Positions 28,584 to 36,964 of a stretch of DNA of 64,000 nt are shown in pieces. The translations under genes were made by a program, and so were the position numbers. The DNA comes from Providencia sp. Its GTDB lineage: Bacteria > Pseudomonadota > Gammaproteobacteria > Enterobacterales > Enterobacteriaceae. The notes beneath the pieces were generated by a model that was not told the origin of the DNA, did not search any database, and worked only from the letters and a program-made list of their open reading frames with translations. The stretch covers positions 82,399 through 146,398 of the forward strand of contig NZ_DOEH01000018.1 of assembly GCF_003533305.1 (NCBI RefSeq), read 5' to 3'. Within the stretch, counting starts at the first letter, position 1. Every line of letters starts with the position of its first letter.

Positions 28584-28610
28584 GGCTGCCATAGGGCAGC
28601 CTTGTTTGTT
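28584..28610 (+). terminator. Terminator after the DUF2569 cluster
   Basis: ggctgcc and ggcagcc form a 7-bp stem with a four-base loop and a T-rich tail (ttgtttgttt). It sits between convergent genes. Confidence 0.75.
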
Positions 28611-30181
28611 TATTGACTAGAGAGATTTAATTCATGGGTGATATTACATTGCTCAATAAATACATTATCATGAGAAACTAAAAATAAAGTGCCTTGATAT
28701 TCATTCAATAAATTTTCAAGTAATTGTTTTGAATCTAAATCTAAGTGATTATCGGGCTCATCAAGTAATAGCACTGCGGGTGGGGTGGGACTATGAGTTA
28801 AAGCTAGTAAGGTGGTTTTAAGTTGCTCCCCACCACTGAGCAGATGTAATGGTTGTAATGATTTATCCCCTCGAATACGTAACATCCCAAGTTGTGTGCG
28901 CCATTGCTCAACAGTAAAAGCAGGTTGATAGTGGTGTAATGCTTCGGCGACGGGCAACGATTTATCTAATAGATTTAAGTGTTGGTCTAAATAGCAAAAC
29001 TCACCACTGATACGATACTCTCCTGATAGCGCTTGGATATGACCCGCAAGTACTTTAAGTAAGGTCGATTTTCCACTACCGTTGTGCCCCTTTATATGCC
29101 AATGCTCACCACTGTATGCAGTAAACGATAGAGGAGCTTGATAACCGTAAGGTAAGTGTAAATCAGCAGCAAATACAGTGACTTTACGACCATCACCTTG
29201 ATATTTTAAATACATTTTTTGGGGTTTGGTATGAATGATTTTATCTTGGCTTTGTTGTAACTGATCGTGTAAATCGCCAATAACGCGCTGGTGTCGTTCA
29301 GCAACGTTCGATTGCCTTTTCTCTGCTCTATTTTTTTTCATATCCAGTAATAACAAGGACTGCGATCCACTTGAGCGTACTTTTTCACCTTGCTTACGCC
29401 GTTGAGCTGCTTTTTGTAATATGGCTTGTTGTTGCTGTTTCTCATGACGAATATGCTTATCAAGCCTCTCCGATTCGGCTTCAATAGCGGCTAGTTCAAA
29501 TTTTCGTTGCTCATCATACAAGGCATAATTTCCACCATATTCATGCAGACCCTTGTCAGTGAGCTCTAGAATATTCTGCATATGGGCTAATAGTGTTCGG
29601 TTGTGAGTAATAACCAAACTCCCTGCGGTGTGTTGTGCCAGTTTTTCACTTAACCATTGGCGACCTTCAGTATCGAGGTGGTTATCTGGCTCATCGAGTA
29701 ATAAAAAATGATTGGGATGCAAAAAAGCGCGGCAAAGCGCAAGGCGAGTACGTTCTCCTCCACTGAGATACGCAATAGGTGTTTCCATCGAGATAGGCAG
29801 ATTTGCGGAATCGAGCAGGCTTTGCCATGTCGCAGGGTAATGCCATTTATCTTCAACTAATTCAAAATCGACTAATGTGCCATTACCCGCATTAATGCGA
29901 GCAAATGCTTGATAAAGTTCACTAATCCCTAAGGCATCGATAAGCGTGTTGCCTGTTAGACGAGTCAGTTGATCAACGTGAATGAATGGGATGTTCCAGT
30001 GAATGTGACCTGATGTGGGTGTTAATATTTGGGCGAGCATACGCATTAGCACGGATTTTCCCTTACCATTATTACCGACTAAGGCATTTTTTTGGCAAAA
30101 CAGAGTGCCACTTAACGGTGGAAAAAGTGCAGTTTGATTAAATTCGATATTGAGTTGTGAAAAGTGACAAGCAGCCGTCAT
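28610..30181 (-). CDS. ABC-F family ATPase
   Basis: A 523-residue protein with two ATP-binding cassettes and no membrane segments, the ABC-F build. These proteins act on ribosomes (translation factors or antibiotic protection) rather than in transport. First cassette: Walker A GNNGKGKS, signature LSGGER, Walker B LLLDEPDNHLD. A long basic linker rich in K, R and Q follows (about residues 230-320). Second cassette: GHNGSGKST, LSGGEQ, LLLDEPDNHLD. The ATG at 30181 is set by GGAGGT just upstream; the open frame goes on to 30211. It is not clearly Uup, EttA, YbiT or YheS, so no symbol is given. Confidence 0.82.
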   Translation of the reverse strand: MTAACHFSQLNIEFNQTALFPPLSGTLFCQKNALVGNNGKGKSVLMRMLAQILTPTSGHIHWNIPFIHVDQLTRLTGNTLIDALGISELYQAFARINAGNGTLVDFELVEDKWHYPATWQSLLDSANLPISMETPIAYLSGGERTRLALCRAFLHPNHFLLLDEPDNHLDTEGRQWLSEKLAQHTAGSLVITHNRTLLAHMQNILELTDKGLHEYGGNYALYDEQRKFELAAIEAESERLDKHIRHEKQQQQAILQKAAQRRKQGEKVRSSGSQSLLLLDMKKNRAEKRQSNVAERHQRVIGDLHDQLQQSQDKIIHTKPQKMYLKYQGDGRKVTVFAADLHLPYGYQAPLSFTAYSGEHWHIKGHNGSGKSTLLKVLAGHIQALSGEYRISGEFCYLDQHLNLLDKSLPVAEALHHYQPAFTVEQWRTQLGMLRIRGDKSLQPLHLLSGGEQLKTTLLALTHSPTPPAVLLLDEPDNHLDLDSKQLLENLLNEYQGTLFLVSHDNVFIEQCNITHELNLSSQ

Positions 30182-30573
30182 AGATACCTCCAATAAATAG
30201 AGGGCAGACAACGAAGATTATCTTTCGAATAAGATAGGATGATAACTATTGCCCGCCAGGAACAGAAAAATGAATACCGAAACACGGTATTGGAAAATAT
30301 TTTCTGGCAGTGCTTAGTTCATCGTGAGGAATACCTGCTAATTGACGTTAGTGTGATTAGGCTAACGTGTAAAAATGTGAGCACATATTATAAGCAAACT
30401 AAATCAATTTGTACAACCTCAGCCCGTATCTAAAAATAAAGCGCCAGTCAGTAAACACTGACCGGCGTTTATTTTACAACGAGACTGCTTTCAATCTACA
30501 ACTTACTATAACAACGAGATTCTATTTTTACGTTTGGATTATTGCACCAGTTCAGCAGTTTTAGTTTGTTCTG
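30182..30573. other. Intergenic region between ABC-F gene and glpD end
   Basis: About 390 bp. It holds the ABC-F promoter (unassigned), a terminator at 30432-30476 and the relic 3' end of glpD (30539-30573). A 64-codon open frame at 30239-30433 has no usable ribosome site and no recognisable protein features, so it is not called. Confidence 0.5.
30432..30476. terminator. Bidirectional terminator downstream of glpD
   Basis: aaataaagcgccagtcagt pairs with actgaccggcgtttattt around a short aaac loop, with flanking A and T runs. In the minus direction it ends glpD transcripts. Confidence 0.85.
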
Positions 30574-30620
30574 CTAACCACTGTGTTTGCTAACCATTGT
30601 GTTTGCTAACCATTGTGCAA
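30573..30620. repeat. 16-bp tandem repeat (three units) in glpD 3' end
   Basis: Units at 30573-30588, 30589-30604 and 30605-30620 share gctaaccattgtgttt; the first differs by one base and the third ends in gcaa instead of gttt. Sixteen is not a multiple of three, so each added unit changes the frame of the last glpD codons. Confidence 0.9.
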
Positions 30621-32076
30621 TGCGTTGTTTTTCTTCATCATTCAGCCACATACCCAATTTAGTCCGACGCCAAATAGCATCATCTAGTTCAACAACCCAT
30701 TCATTTTTCACTAAATAACGTAATTCTGCTTCATAGACGTTATTGCCAAATGCTTCACCAAGGTCGCTAAGTGAATTAGCACCTTCAAGGATCAATTTGC
30801 TGTTGCTGCCATAGGTTCTTGCATAACGTAAGGCAAGTCCCTCAGGAAGCCATTGATAGCGTTGGCGTAACAGGCGTGAATAACCATCACGGTCACAACC
30901 TTCAATATCACCACCCGGTAGCTGACCGTTTTTTGTCCAAGGACTGCCCGCATTTGGGTAGTAACTTGCCAGCTTAGTGACTGCCGCTTCAGCAAGCTTA
31001 CGATAAGTGGTTAATTTACCACCAAAGACAGATAACAGTGGTGCTTGACCATTTTCATCATGAATATCTAAGGTGTAGTCACGAGTGATTGCCTGTGGTG
31101 AATCAGACTCATCATCACACAGCGGACGAACACCAGAGTAATCCCACACGATATCATCTTTACCTAGCTGTTTTTTAAAGTGGTCGTTATAGACTTTTAA
31201 CAGGTAGTTGACTTCATTTTCATCAATTTTGACATTTTTTGGATCGCCGTTATATTCAACATCGGTGGTTCCAATGATTGAAAACTCATCCATCCAAGGA
31301 ATGACAAACACAATACGATTATCTTCGTTTTGTAAGATATAAGCTTGTGGCTCATCATGTGCGCGGCGCACCACAATATGGCTACCTTTGATAAGGCGAA
31401 TGCCATAAGGTGATTTTAATTTCAAACCATCATCAAAGAATTCTTTTACCCAAGGTCCTGTTGCATTCACGAGGCCTTTGGCTTTCCAGGTTTCGGTTTC
31501 GCCAGTGCGGAGGTCTTGTGCTTCCACAATCCACAAACCATTTTCACGATATGCACGAGTGACTTTTGTTCGAGTGCGGACTTCACCTTGTTTACGAACG
31601 ACTTCTTGAGCGTTTAACACGACTAAACGCGCATCATCAACCCAGCAATCTGAATATTCGAAACCTTTCGCCAGCTCCGGTTTAAGCACGGAGTTTTGGC
31701 TAAATTTCAAACTCTTACTGCTTGGTAGGCTAACGCGTTTTCCCAAATGGTCATACAGGAATAAGCCAATACGGATCATCCATGCAGGGCGTAAGTGCGG
31801 TTGGTGAGGAAGGCGAAAGCGCATTGGGAAGGCAATGTGCGGTGCTAACCGTAATAGGACTTCTCGCTCAGCAAGCGCTTCACTGACTAACCTGAACTCA
31901 TAATGTTCAAGGTAACGTAAGCCACCATGGATAAGTTTTGAGCTCGCTGATGAGGTTGCACTCGCCAAGTCTTGAGCTTCAAGCAGCAATACTGACAGTC
32001 CACGGCCTGCAGCATCAGCCGCAATACCAGCGCCGTTAATTCCGCCGCCAATTACAATCAAGTCTTTAGTTTCCAT
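30574..32076 (-). CDS. glpD: Aerobic glycerol-3-phosphate dehydrogenase
   Basis: A 500-residue FAD enzyme on the inner membrane that oxidises glycerol-3-phosphate to dihydroxyacetone phosphate and feeds electrons to quinone. The N-terminal FAD-binding motif is DLIVIGGGINGAGIAADAAG, and the substrate-site region is SSASSKLIHGGLRYLE. Its C-terminus is odd: two extra 16-bp repeat units shift the frame after QWLA and give NTMVSKHSG. Removing them would restore EQTKTAELVQ and a stop at 30539, giving 501 residues as in E. coli. The catalytic parts are intact, so activity is probably kept. GlpR half-sites at 32090-32128 lie upstream. Confidence 0.93.
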   Translation of the reverse strand: METKDLIVIGGGINGAGIAADAAGRGLSVLLLEAQDLASATSSASSKLIHGGLRYLEHYEFRLVSEALAEREVLLRLAPHIAFPMRFRLPHQPHLRPAWMIRIGLFLYDHLGKRVSLPSSKSLKFSQNSVLKPELAKGFEYSDCWVDDARLVVLNAQEVVRKQGEVRTRTKVTRAYRENGLWIVEAQDLRTGETETWKAKGLVNATGPWVKEFFDDGLKLKSPYGIRLIKGSHIVVRRAHDEPQAYILQNEDNRIVFVIPWMDEFSIIGTTDVEYNGDPKNVKIDENEVNYLLKVYNDHFKKQLGKDDIVWDYSGVRPLCDDESDSPQAITRDYTLDIHDENGQAPLLSVFGGKLTTYRKLAEAAVTKLASYYPNAGSPWTKNGQLPGGDIEGCDRDGYSRLLRQRYQWLPEGLALRYARTYGSNSKLILEGANSLSDLGEAFGNNVYEAELRYLVKNEWVVELDDAIWRRTKLGMWLNDEEKQRIAQWLANTMVSKHSG

Positions 32077-32089
32077 GCATACCCCTGAG

Positions 32090-32128
32090 ATGTTCGAAAT
32101 ACTTTCAAATATGTTCGTTTTCGCTCAT
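32090..32128 (-). promoter_or_regulatory. GlpR operator sites upstream of glpD
   Basis: atgttcgaa (32090-32098) and atgttcgttttcgctcat (32111-32128) match the GlpR half-site ATGTTCG; the second also has a partial right half. They lie 14-52 bp before the glpD start, where the repressor would block transcription in the absence of glycerol-3-phosphate. Confidence 0.65.
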
Positions 32129-32235
32129 TTGATTGTAGTCAAATTTCATTAATATGCCAACTAGTAATCGATATAAATATAACAAGTGCGTGATATAGGT
32201 AACAAGTTTTATACACTTCATACCTTGTGCAGATA

Positions 32236-32361
32236 CACTTCATACTTCGCGCCACAGCGTTGTTGGCAGCACTCGGCTACCCAAATCACGTACTAATGTA
32301 CGCTCATTGGGATATCCTCGTTTGCCGCCTAGCTGTAATGTGAATTATTTTGTGTATGAAT
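32236..32361. repeat. ERIC-family intergenic repeat, full length
   Basis: About 126 bp, the standard ERIC length, running from acttcatacttcgc to gaattattttgtgtatg. It has the central inverted core (cacgtactaatgtacgctcattggg) and the gccgcct segment of this family. It lies between glpR and glpD. Confidence 0.7.
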
Positions 32362-32416
32362 AATTTGCTAATGAGTAAAGGAAAATAAAATCTAGGGATC
32401 GAAAATATAGAGGGGA

Positions 32417-32441
32417 ATGATGGCAGCGTGGCTACCATCAT
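32417..32441 (-). terminator. Stem-loop after glpR
   Basis: atgatggcagc and gctaccatcat form an 11-bp stem (one G-U) with a three-base loop, 14 bp after the glpR stop. The U-tract on the minus strand is weak, so it may attenuate rather than fully stop transcription into glpD. Confidence 0.55.
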
Positions 32442-32454
32442 GGAAGGCTATTTT

Positions 32455-33213
32455 TTAACACAGTTCGAGCTGAACGTTATGTTGTTCAATCACTTTGAGA
32501 ATACTGTCAGGTGGTTGTTGGTCAGTAAATAAATAATCAATTAGGTTCATATTACCGAGGTTTACCATGGCATTACGGCCAAATTTTGAATGGTCGGTAA
32601 CTAACATTACGCAACGCGAGTTTTCAATAATGGCGCGTTTGGTGCGAACTTCATGATAATCAAACTCTAATAATGAGCCATCCATATCAATACCACTGAT
32701 ACCTAGAATGCCGTAATCGAGCCTGAATTGGGAGATAAAATCGAGGGTTGCTTCACCGACAATACCGCCATCTCGTGAACGGACTTCGCCACCCGCGAGA
32801 ATTAAACGAAAATCTTCTTTTTGCATCAGTAGAGTAGCGACATTGAGGTTGTTGGTCACAACTCGCAAATTTTTATGATTCACTAAAGCATGGGCGACCG
32901 CTTCGGGCGTTGTTCCGATATCAATAAATAAAGTCGCACCATCAGGAATTTGGCTAGCCACATGTTGTGCAATTCGCGCTTTTTCGTCTGACCACATGAT
33001 TTTACGGTCATTATAAGCTGCATTCACCGAGCTTGAGGGCAGTGCTGCGCCACCGTGATGTCGTTGGATTTTATTCTGTTCAGCGAGATCGTTGAGGTCT
33101 CGACGAATTGTTTGAGGGCTGACCTCAAAATGTTCGACAAGTTCTTCAGTACTGACATATCCCTGAAGACGCACAAGTTCAATAATTGCATCATGTCTCT
33201 GGGTTTGTTTCAC
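32455..33213 (-). CDS. glpR: Glycerol-3-phosphate regulon repressor (DeoR family)
   Basis: A 252-residue repressor, the same length as E. coli GlpR. The N-terminal DeoR helix-turn-helix reads YVSTEELVEHFEVSPQTIRRDL. The C-terminal effector domain (DGATLFIDIGTTPEAVAHAL) should bind glycerol-3-phosphate. It would control glpD through the sites at 32090-32128 and other glp genes elsewhere. It is third in a glpE-glpG-glpR series with short gaps (16 and 29 bp), so it is cotranscribed with them. An ERIC repeat separates it from glpD. Confidence 0.94.
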   Translation of the reverse strand: MKQTQRHDAIIELVRLQGYVSTEELVEHFEVSPQTIRRDLNDLAEQNKIQRHHGGAALPSSSVNAAYNDRKIMWSDEKARIAQHVASQIPDGATLFIDIGTTPEAVAHALVNHKNLRVVTNNLNVATLLMQKEDFRLILAGGEVRSRDGGIVGEATLDFISQFRLDYGILGISGIDMDGSLLEFDYHEVRTKRAIIENSRCVMLVTDHSKFGRNAMVNLGNMNLIDYLFTDQQPPDSILKVIEQHNVQLELC

Positions 33214-33242
33214 AGCGTTAGCCTCTAATTATTAAAATAATT

Positions 33243-34091
33243 TTATTTGGAGCTCTGGTGTTTAAAACTGTGCCTATTATCCCATACTCCCATCAATAAG
33301 CCGATAATTAACCCTGAAGTATGTGCGGCATTGGCAATATGCATACCTAAAATATCGAAATAACCGAAAAAGAGCCAGACAATTGAGAAGATCATCAATC
33401 CACGAGGTACACCAATTCCCAATTCAGGTCGGCGCTCACCCGTTAGCCAAACGTAGCTGACAAGGGCATAAACCACACCGGATAATCCGCCAAAATTATT
33501 TTCACTAAACAGTGATTGTCCCCAATTACTAAACAATGCAGAGACTAATAAAATGGTGAACAGCTTACCACTACCGAGCTTGCGTTCAACTTGGCCGGCG
33601 AGAAACCACCAGAGTGCAAGATTGAAACCGATATGTGAAATTGAAAAGTGAACAATGGCAGGGCTAAACCAACGCCATAATTCAGTTTGTTGATCGCCTA
33701 TAGGCCAAGCTAAATAGCGCAAAACTTCCCGAGCATCGGTCATGACGACCCACAGATAAACCACAACGGATAACAGAATAATGGCTATCGTTAATGGGCC
33801 TGATTGCTCTTTTAAATAACGGAGGGTGAGGTAGTTGCGATATTGGAATTGCGCATCCGTATTGCCGGTTTGCCAACTTGCGGCGAGATAACGGGGATGG
33901 TTCGGATCTTGCAAAAATACATCAAGTTCATGGCGAACTTGTGAAAGATGCTGCTCATCGTCTAACCAAAGTTCAAACTGTTGCTGCTGTTCGGATGATG
34001 GCTGTATTCGCAGATGAATATTTTGACTAGCCATATAGTCAACGAATGCTTGCGCCATTCTTGGGTTAGCAAAAGAAGTGATATGGGTCAT
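33243..34091 (-). CDS. glpG: Rhomboid intramembrane serine protease GlpG
   Basis: A 282-residue rhomboid protease with an N-terminal cytoplasmic domain (about 1-90) and six membrane helices. The catalytic serine is in GGLSGVVYALVSYVWL and the catalytic histidine in ANAAHTSGLIIGLLMG. The loop-1 motif W-R-W-F (ELWRWFSPAIVHFS) and the oxyanion-helping H and N residues (SHIGFNLALWWF) are present. It cleaves transmembrane segments of other membrane proteins; natural targets in enterobacteria are few. It lies between glpE and glpR, as in E. coli. Confidence 0.95.
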   Translation of the reverse strand: MTHITSFANPRMAQAFVDYMASQNIHLRIQPSSEQQQQFELWLDDEQHLSQVRHELDVFLQDPNHPRYLAASWQTGNTDAQFQYRNYLTLRYLKEQSGPLTIAIILLSVVVYLWVVMTDAREVLRYLAWPIGDQQTELWRWFSPAIVHFSISHIGFNLALWWFLAGQVERKLGSGKLFTILLVSALFSNWGQSLFSENNFGGLSGVVYALVSYVWLTGERRPELGIGVPRGLMIFSIVWLFFGYFDILGMHIANAAHTSGLIIGLLMGVWDNRHSFKHQSSK

Positions 34092-34107
34092 GAATGCGAT
34101 TTCTCGT

Positions 34108-34431
34108 TTAGAGAGCCGTAACGGCTTGTGGATATTCCCTTAACCATGCTTCGAATCCGCCGCTGATACTGTAAACAGATTCAAAACCAATATTAATCAG
34201 GTATTGTGCAGCGCCTTGGCTACTGTGCCCGTGGTAACACATGACCATAACCGGCTGTTCATAATCAGTTTGTTCTAAAAACGCAGTGATTGATTCATTG
34301 GTTAGGTGATAAGCGCCACTTGCATGGCCAGCACGAAAACTTTGTGGATCGCGTACATCCACAAGTACAGCGGTCTTGTTTAACCAGTACTGATGAGCCT
34401 GTTCAGGTGTTATTATCTCAAAATGATCCAT
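34108..34431 (-). CDS. glpE: Thiosulfate sulfurtransferase GlpE (rhodanese)
   Basis: A 107-residue single-domain rhodanese that transfers sulfur from thiosulfate to acceptors such as thioredoxin or cyanide. The active-site loop is [10 protein letters not shown] with the catalytic cysteine. The substrate-strand signature is [16 protein letters not shown]. The ATG at 34431 begins [13 protein letters not shown], aligned with E. coli GlpE (108 residues); the open frame extends to 34482 without homology. It is first of the glpEGR set, 16 bp before glpG. Confidence 0.95.
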   Translation of the reverse strand: MDHFEIITPEQAHQYWLNKTAVLVDVRDPQSFRAGHASGAYHLTNESITAFLEQTDYEQPVMVMCYHGHSSQGAAQYLINIGFESVYSISGGFEAWLREYPQAVTAL

Positions 34432-34477
34432 AAAATACCGAATTGTAAGGGCAAACTCTTGCGAATACAGGAAAGCT

Positions 34478-34504
34478 GGCACCCGTTAATCATGCTCGGG
34501 TGCC
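34478..34504 (-). terminator. Stem-loop between nfuA and glpE
   Basis: ggcacccg and cgggtgcc form a perfect 8-bp stem with an 11-nt loop, 28 bp after the nfuA stop. The U-tract on the minus strand is short. Confidence 0.6.
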
Positions 34505-34532
34505 AAATAAAAATAAATCTAGTCTTTGGGAT

Positions 34533-35111
34533 CTAGTAGAACGAGTGGTCGCCACGTTGATGTTCGGTCAAGTCTTTAACGCCTTTTAGCTCGCCTTCGA
34601 ACATTTTAAGTAACTCTTTTTCGATGCCTTCTTTTAAGGTGACATCGACCATGGAGCAACCATTACAACCACCACCAAATTGCAGGATAGCAAAACCATC
34701 ATCAGTGATTTCCATTAGGGAAACACGACCACCATGACCCGCTAACTGAGGGTTAATTTGTGATTGTAAAACATATTCAACGCGCTCAATTAATGAGGCA
34801 TCGTCAGAAACTTTACGCATTTTAGCGTTAGGCGCTTTGAGCGTTAGTTGTGAACCTAGTTGGTCAGTGACGAAGTCAATTTCAGCATCATCCAAAAATG
34901 GTGCGCTAATTTCATCAACATAGGCTGAGATTTTTTCGAACTTGAGTTCTTTATCAGTCGCTTCAACTGCACCTGGTGGGCAATAAGATACGCCACATTC
35001 AGCAGTTGGTGTGCCTGGGTTAATGACAAATACTCGGATCTGGGTGTTTGGCTCTTGATTTTCCAACAACTTGGCAAAATGAGCCTGTGCTGCTTCTGTA
35101 ATATTAATCAT
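34533..35111 (-). CDS. nfuA: Fe-S biogenesis protein NfuA
   Basis: A 192-residue iron-sulfur carrier that delivers [4Fe-4S] clusters to apoproteins, important under oxidative stress and iron limitation. An A-type-like N-terminal domain ([15 protein letters not shown]) is followed by the C-terminal Nfu domain with the cluster-binding C-x-x-C in [20 protein letters not shown]. The protein is nearly identical to E. coli NfuA over long stretches. The ATG at 35111 matches the E. coli start; an ATG at 35117 is also in frame. gntX lies upstream on the same strand, 63 bp away. Confidence 0.96.
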   Translation of the reverse strand: MINITEAAQAHFAKLLENQEPNTQIRVFVINPGTPTAECGVSYCPPGAVEATDKELKFEKISAYVDEISAPFLDDAEIDFVTDQLGSQLTLKAPNAKMRKVSDDASLIERVEYVLQSQINPQLAGHGGRVSLMEITDDGFAILQFGGGCNGCSMVDVTLKEGIEKELLKMFEGELKGVKDLTEHQRGDHSFY

Positions 35112-35174
35112 AATCATTTGCTCAATAATAGTTGACTGCTTTCGTTGGTTATAATACGCCCATTTACCCCTTTC

Positions 35175-35867
35175 CTACAAGGTGCGACACAAGGACCACG
35201 CATCAACAGTATGCGCTCCAGCACAAATCAGCAATTGTGCGGCAGTATTCATCGTGGCACCGGTGGTAATGACATCATCGATGATAGCAATGTGTAACCC
35301 TGAAACTGTAGTGGTTAGCGTAAATGCACCTTTTAGGTTGCTTAGGCGGTATTCCCGTTCTAATGTTATCTGAGCCAGTGTATCACGAGTGCGCGTTAAT
35401 GAATTTCCCGAATAAGGGATATTGAGCCATGTGGACAATTTTTCACCAATTAGTGCCATATGATCGAATCCACGTTGCCATAATCGATGTGGATGCATTG
35501 GGATAGAGACGAGCAAATCGGGTTTTTTCCATTGATTCTGACGATAGCCCATCAGCCAAAAAAGTAAAAAAATTCTCGCAATAACAAAGGCTAACTGAGG
35601 CTGTTTATTAAATTTATAGCGATGAATGAGTTTTCTTAACGGCGCTTGGTAGGGGCTGACAGTGATTAATTGTTGCCATGCAGGAGGTTGCTTTAAGCAA
35701 CGTCCACATGCTAATAATTGCTCATCATGAGGCTCATAAGGCAATGCACAGCGTGGGCAACATTGTGGCATTAAGGGGATACTTTTTAAACAAAAACTAC
35801 AGACGCCCTGACATGGTAATTTTAATGGTTGTTGGCATAGCCAACAGTTCCCTTCTATTGTTAGCAT
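35175..35867 (-). CDS. gntX: ComF-family phosphoribosyltransferase-like protein GntX
   Basis: A 230-residue protein of the ComF/GntX family. It starts with a double zinc-ribbon (CWLCQQPLK, CSFCLK, CPRCALP, CGRCLK) and ends with a type I phosphoribosyltransferase fold whose PRPP loop is IIDDVITTGATM. In competent bacteria ComF takes part in DNA uptake; the E. coli protein is needed for growth on DNA as a nutrient. The ATG at 35867 gives MLTIEGNCWLC, aligned with E. coli. Its start is only 56 bp from the divergent bioH start, so the promoters must overlap. Confidence 0.9.
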   Translation of the reverse strand: MLTIEGNCWLCQQPLKLPCQGVCSFCLKSIPLMPQCCPRCALPYEPHDEQLLACGRCLKQPPAWQQLITVSPYQAPLRKLIHRYKFNKQPQLAFVIARIFLLFWLMGYRQNQWKKPDLLVSIPMHPHRLWQRGFDHMALIGEKLSTWLNIPYSGNSLTRTRDTLAQITLEREYRLSNLKGAFTLTTTVSGLHIAIIDDVITTGATMNTAAQLLICAGAHTVDAWSLCRTL

Positions 35868-35923
35868 AGATATTGTTATCATAGATATAGTTGGCTGATT
35901 CCGAATTAAAAGAGAGTGTAACC

Positions 35924-36703
35924 ATGACAACGCTATATTGGCAGACCGTCGGCGAAGGAAAACAAGATCTTGTGCTGCTACACGGATGGGGACTGAATGC
36001 GCAAGTTTGGCAAACGATAATTCCGCGAATCACTTCCCATTTTCGCATTCATTTGGTTGACTTGCCGGGTTATGGTCGTAGTCATGATTTCGCACCAATG
36101 AATGTACAGTCAATGGCGGATACGGTGTGGGAATTAGCGCCTAAAAATGCAATGTGGTTAGGATGGTCATTAGGTGGATTAGTCGCTAGTCGCATTGCTC
36201 TGGATCACCAACAAGAAATTAAAGGCCTAATTTCTGTGGCATCTTCCCCTTGCTTCAAGGCGAATGAAAGTGGCTGGCCGGGGATTAAACCTGAGGTCTT
36301 GCTTGGCTTTGAACATCAATTATCTGCTGACTTCCATCGTACAGTTGAACGTTTTTTAGCCTTGCAAACTTTAGGCACTGAAAGTGCGCGTAATGATGCT
36401 AGATTGCTAAAATCGGTTGTTTTGGAACAACCAATGCCAACGGTTGAGGCGTTAAACGCGGGTCTTGAATCACTGCGCACAGAAGATTTACGAGATGAAT
36501 TGAAAAATTTATATGTGCCTTTTTTGCGCATTTACGGTTACTTAGATGGTTTAGTACCACGTAAGGTCGCGACGTTATTAGATAAAATGTACCCGGACTC
36601 TCCTTCTATCGTGATGCGTAATAGTGCCCATGCACCATTTATTTCCCATCCTGATGAGTTCTGTGAATATTTATTAGATTTTCAGTGTCGTTTGGTAGAG
36701 TAG
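35924..36703 (+). CDS. bioH: Pimeloyl-ACP methyl ester carboxylesterase BioH
   Basis: A 259-residue alpha/beta hydrolase that removes the methyl group from pimeloyl-ACP methyl ester, ending pimelate synthesis for biotin. The nucleophile is S82 in LGWSLGGLV; the catalytic aspartate is in YLDGLVPR and the histidine in [10 protein letters not shown]. The oxyanion segment is LLHGWGLN. The ATG at 35924 fits E. coli BioH (256 residues); an ATG at 35891 opens the frame but would overlap the promoter region shared with gntX. Not part of a bio operon, as in E. coli. Confidence 0.95.
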   Translation: MTTLYWQTVGEGKQDLVLLHGWGLNAQVWQTIIPRITSHFRIHLVDLPGYGRSHDFAPMNVQSMADTVWELAPKNAMWLGWSLGGLVASRIALDHQQEIKGLISVASSPCFKANESGWPGIKPEVLLGFEHQLSADFHRTVERFLALQTLGTESARNDARLLKSVVLEQPMPTVEALNAGLESLRTEDLRDELKNLYVPFLRIYGYLDGLVPRKVATLLDKMYPDSPSIVMRNSAHAPFISHPDEFCEYLLDFQCRLVE

Positions 36704-36719
36704 ATAACTAAAATTTGAA

Positions 36720-36953
36720 TCACTTAATTTTATACACAAAATGTGCACAATCTTGACTCTCAGGGCAGCCTTTGCAGCTGACCCCTGTTAAACATGCACT
36801 GACATCGACCTTTTCTATTTTGTCTAAACTAACTAATTTTTCCGCCATTGCTTTAATCAGTGGGGCTGGAGTATGCAATTGTTCACTGAGTAATTCGAGG
36901 TCAGCTTGCCCATATAAAGCAATTAAGTCTCTCACTTGAAGCAGGCTGACCAT
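36720..36953 (-). CDS. feoC: Ferrous iron transport regulator/protein FeoC
   Basis: A 77-residue winged-helix protein, the third gene of feoABC. It starts VSLLQVRDLIALYGQ and carries the cysteine cluster C-L-T-G-V-S-C-K-G-C-P-E-S-Q-D-C that can bind an iron-sulfur cluster. In relatives FeoC protects FeoB from degradation and may sense oxygen or iron. AAGGA is spaced seven bases from the ATG at 36953; an adjacent ATG at 36956 is possible. It begins 11 bp after the feoB stop and converges on bioH. Confidence 0.92.
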   Translation of the reverse strand: MVSLLQVRDLIALYGQADLELLSEQLHTPAPLIKAMAEKLVSLDKIEKVDVSACLTGVSCKGCPESQDCAHFVYKIK

Positions 36954-36964
36954 CATATTTTCCT

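Noticed and set aside
30239..30433. 64-codon ORF before the glpD terminator
   Set aside because: The upstream AGG is too close to the ATG, composition does not look coding, and no recognisable motif.
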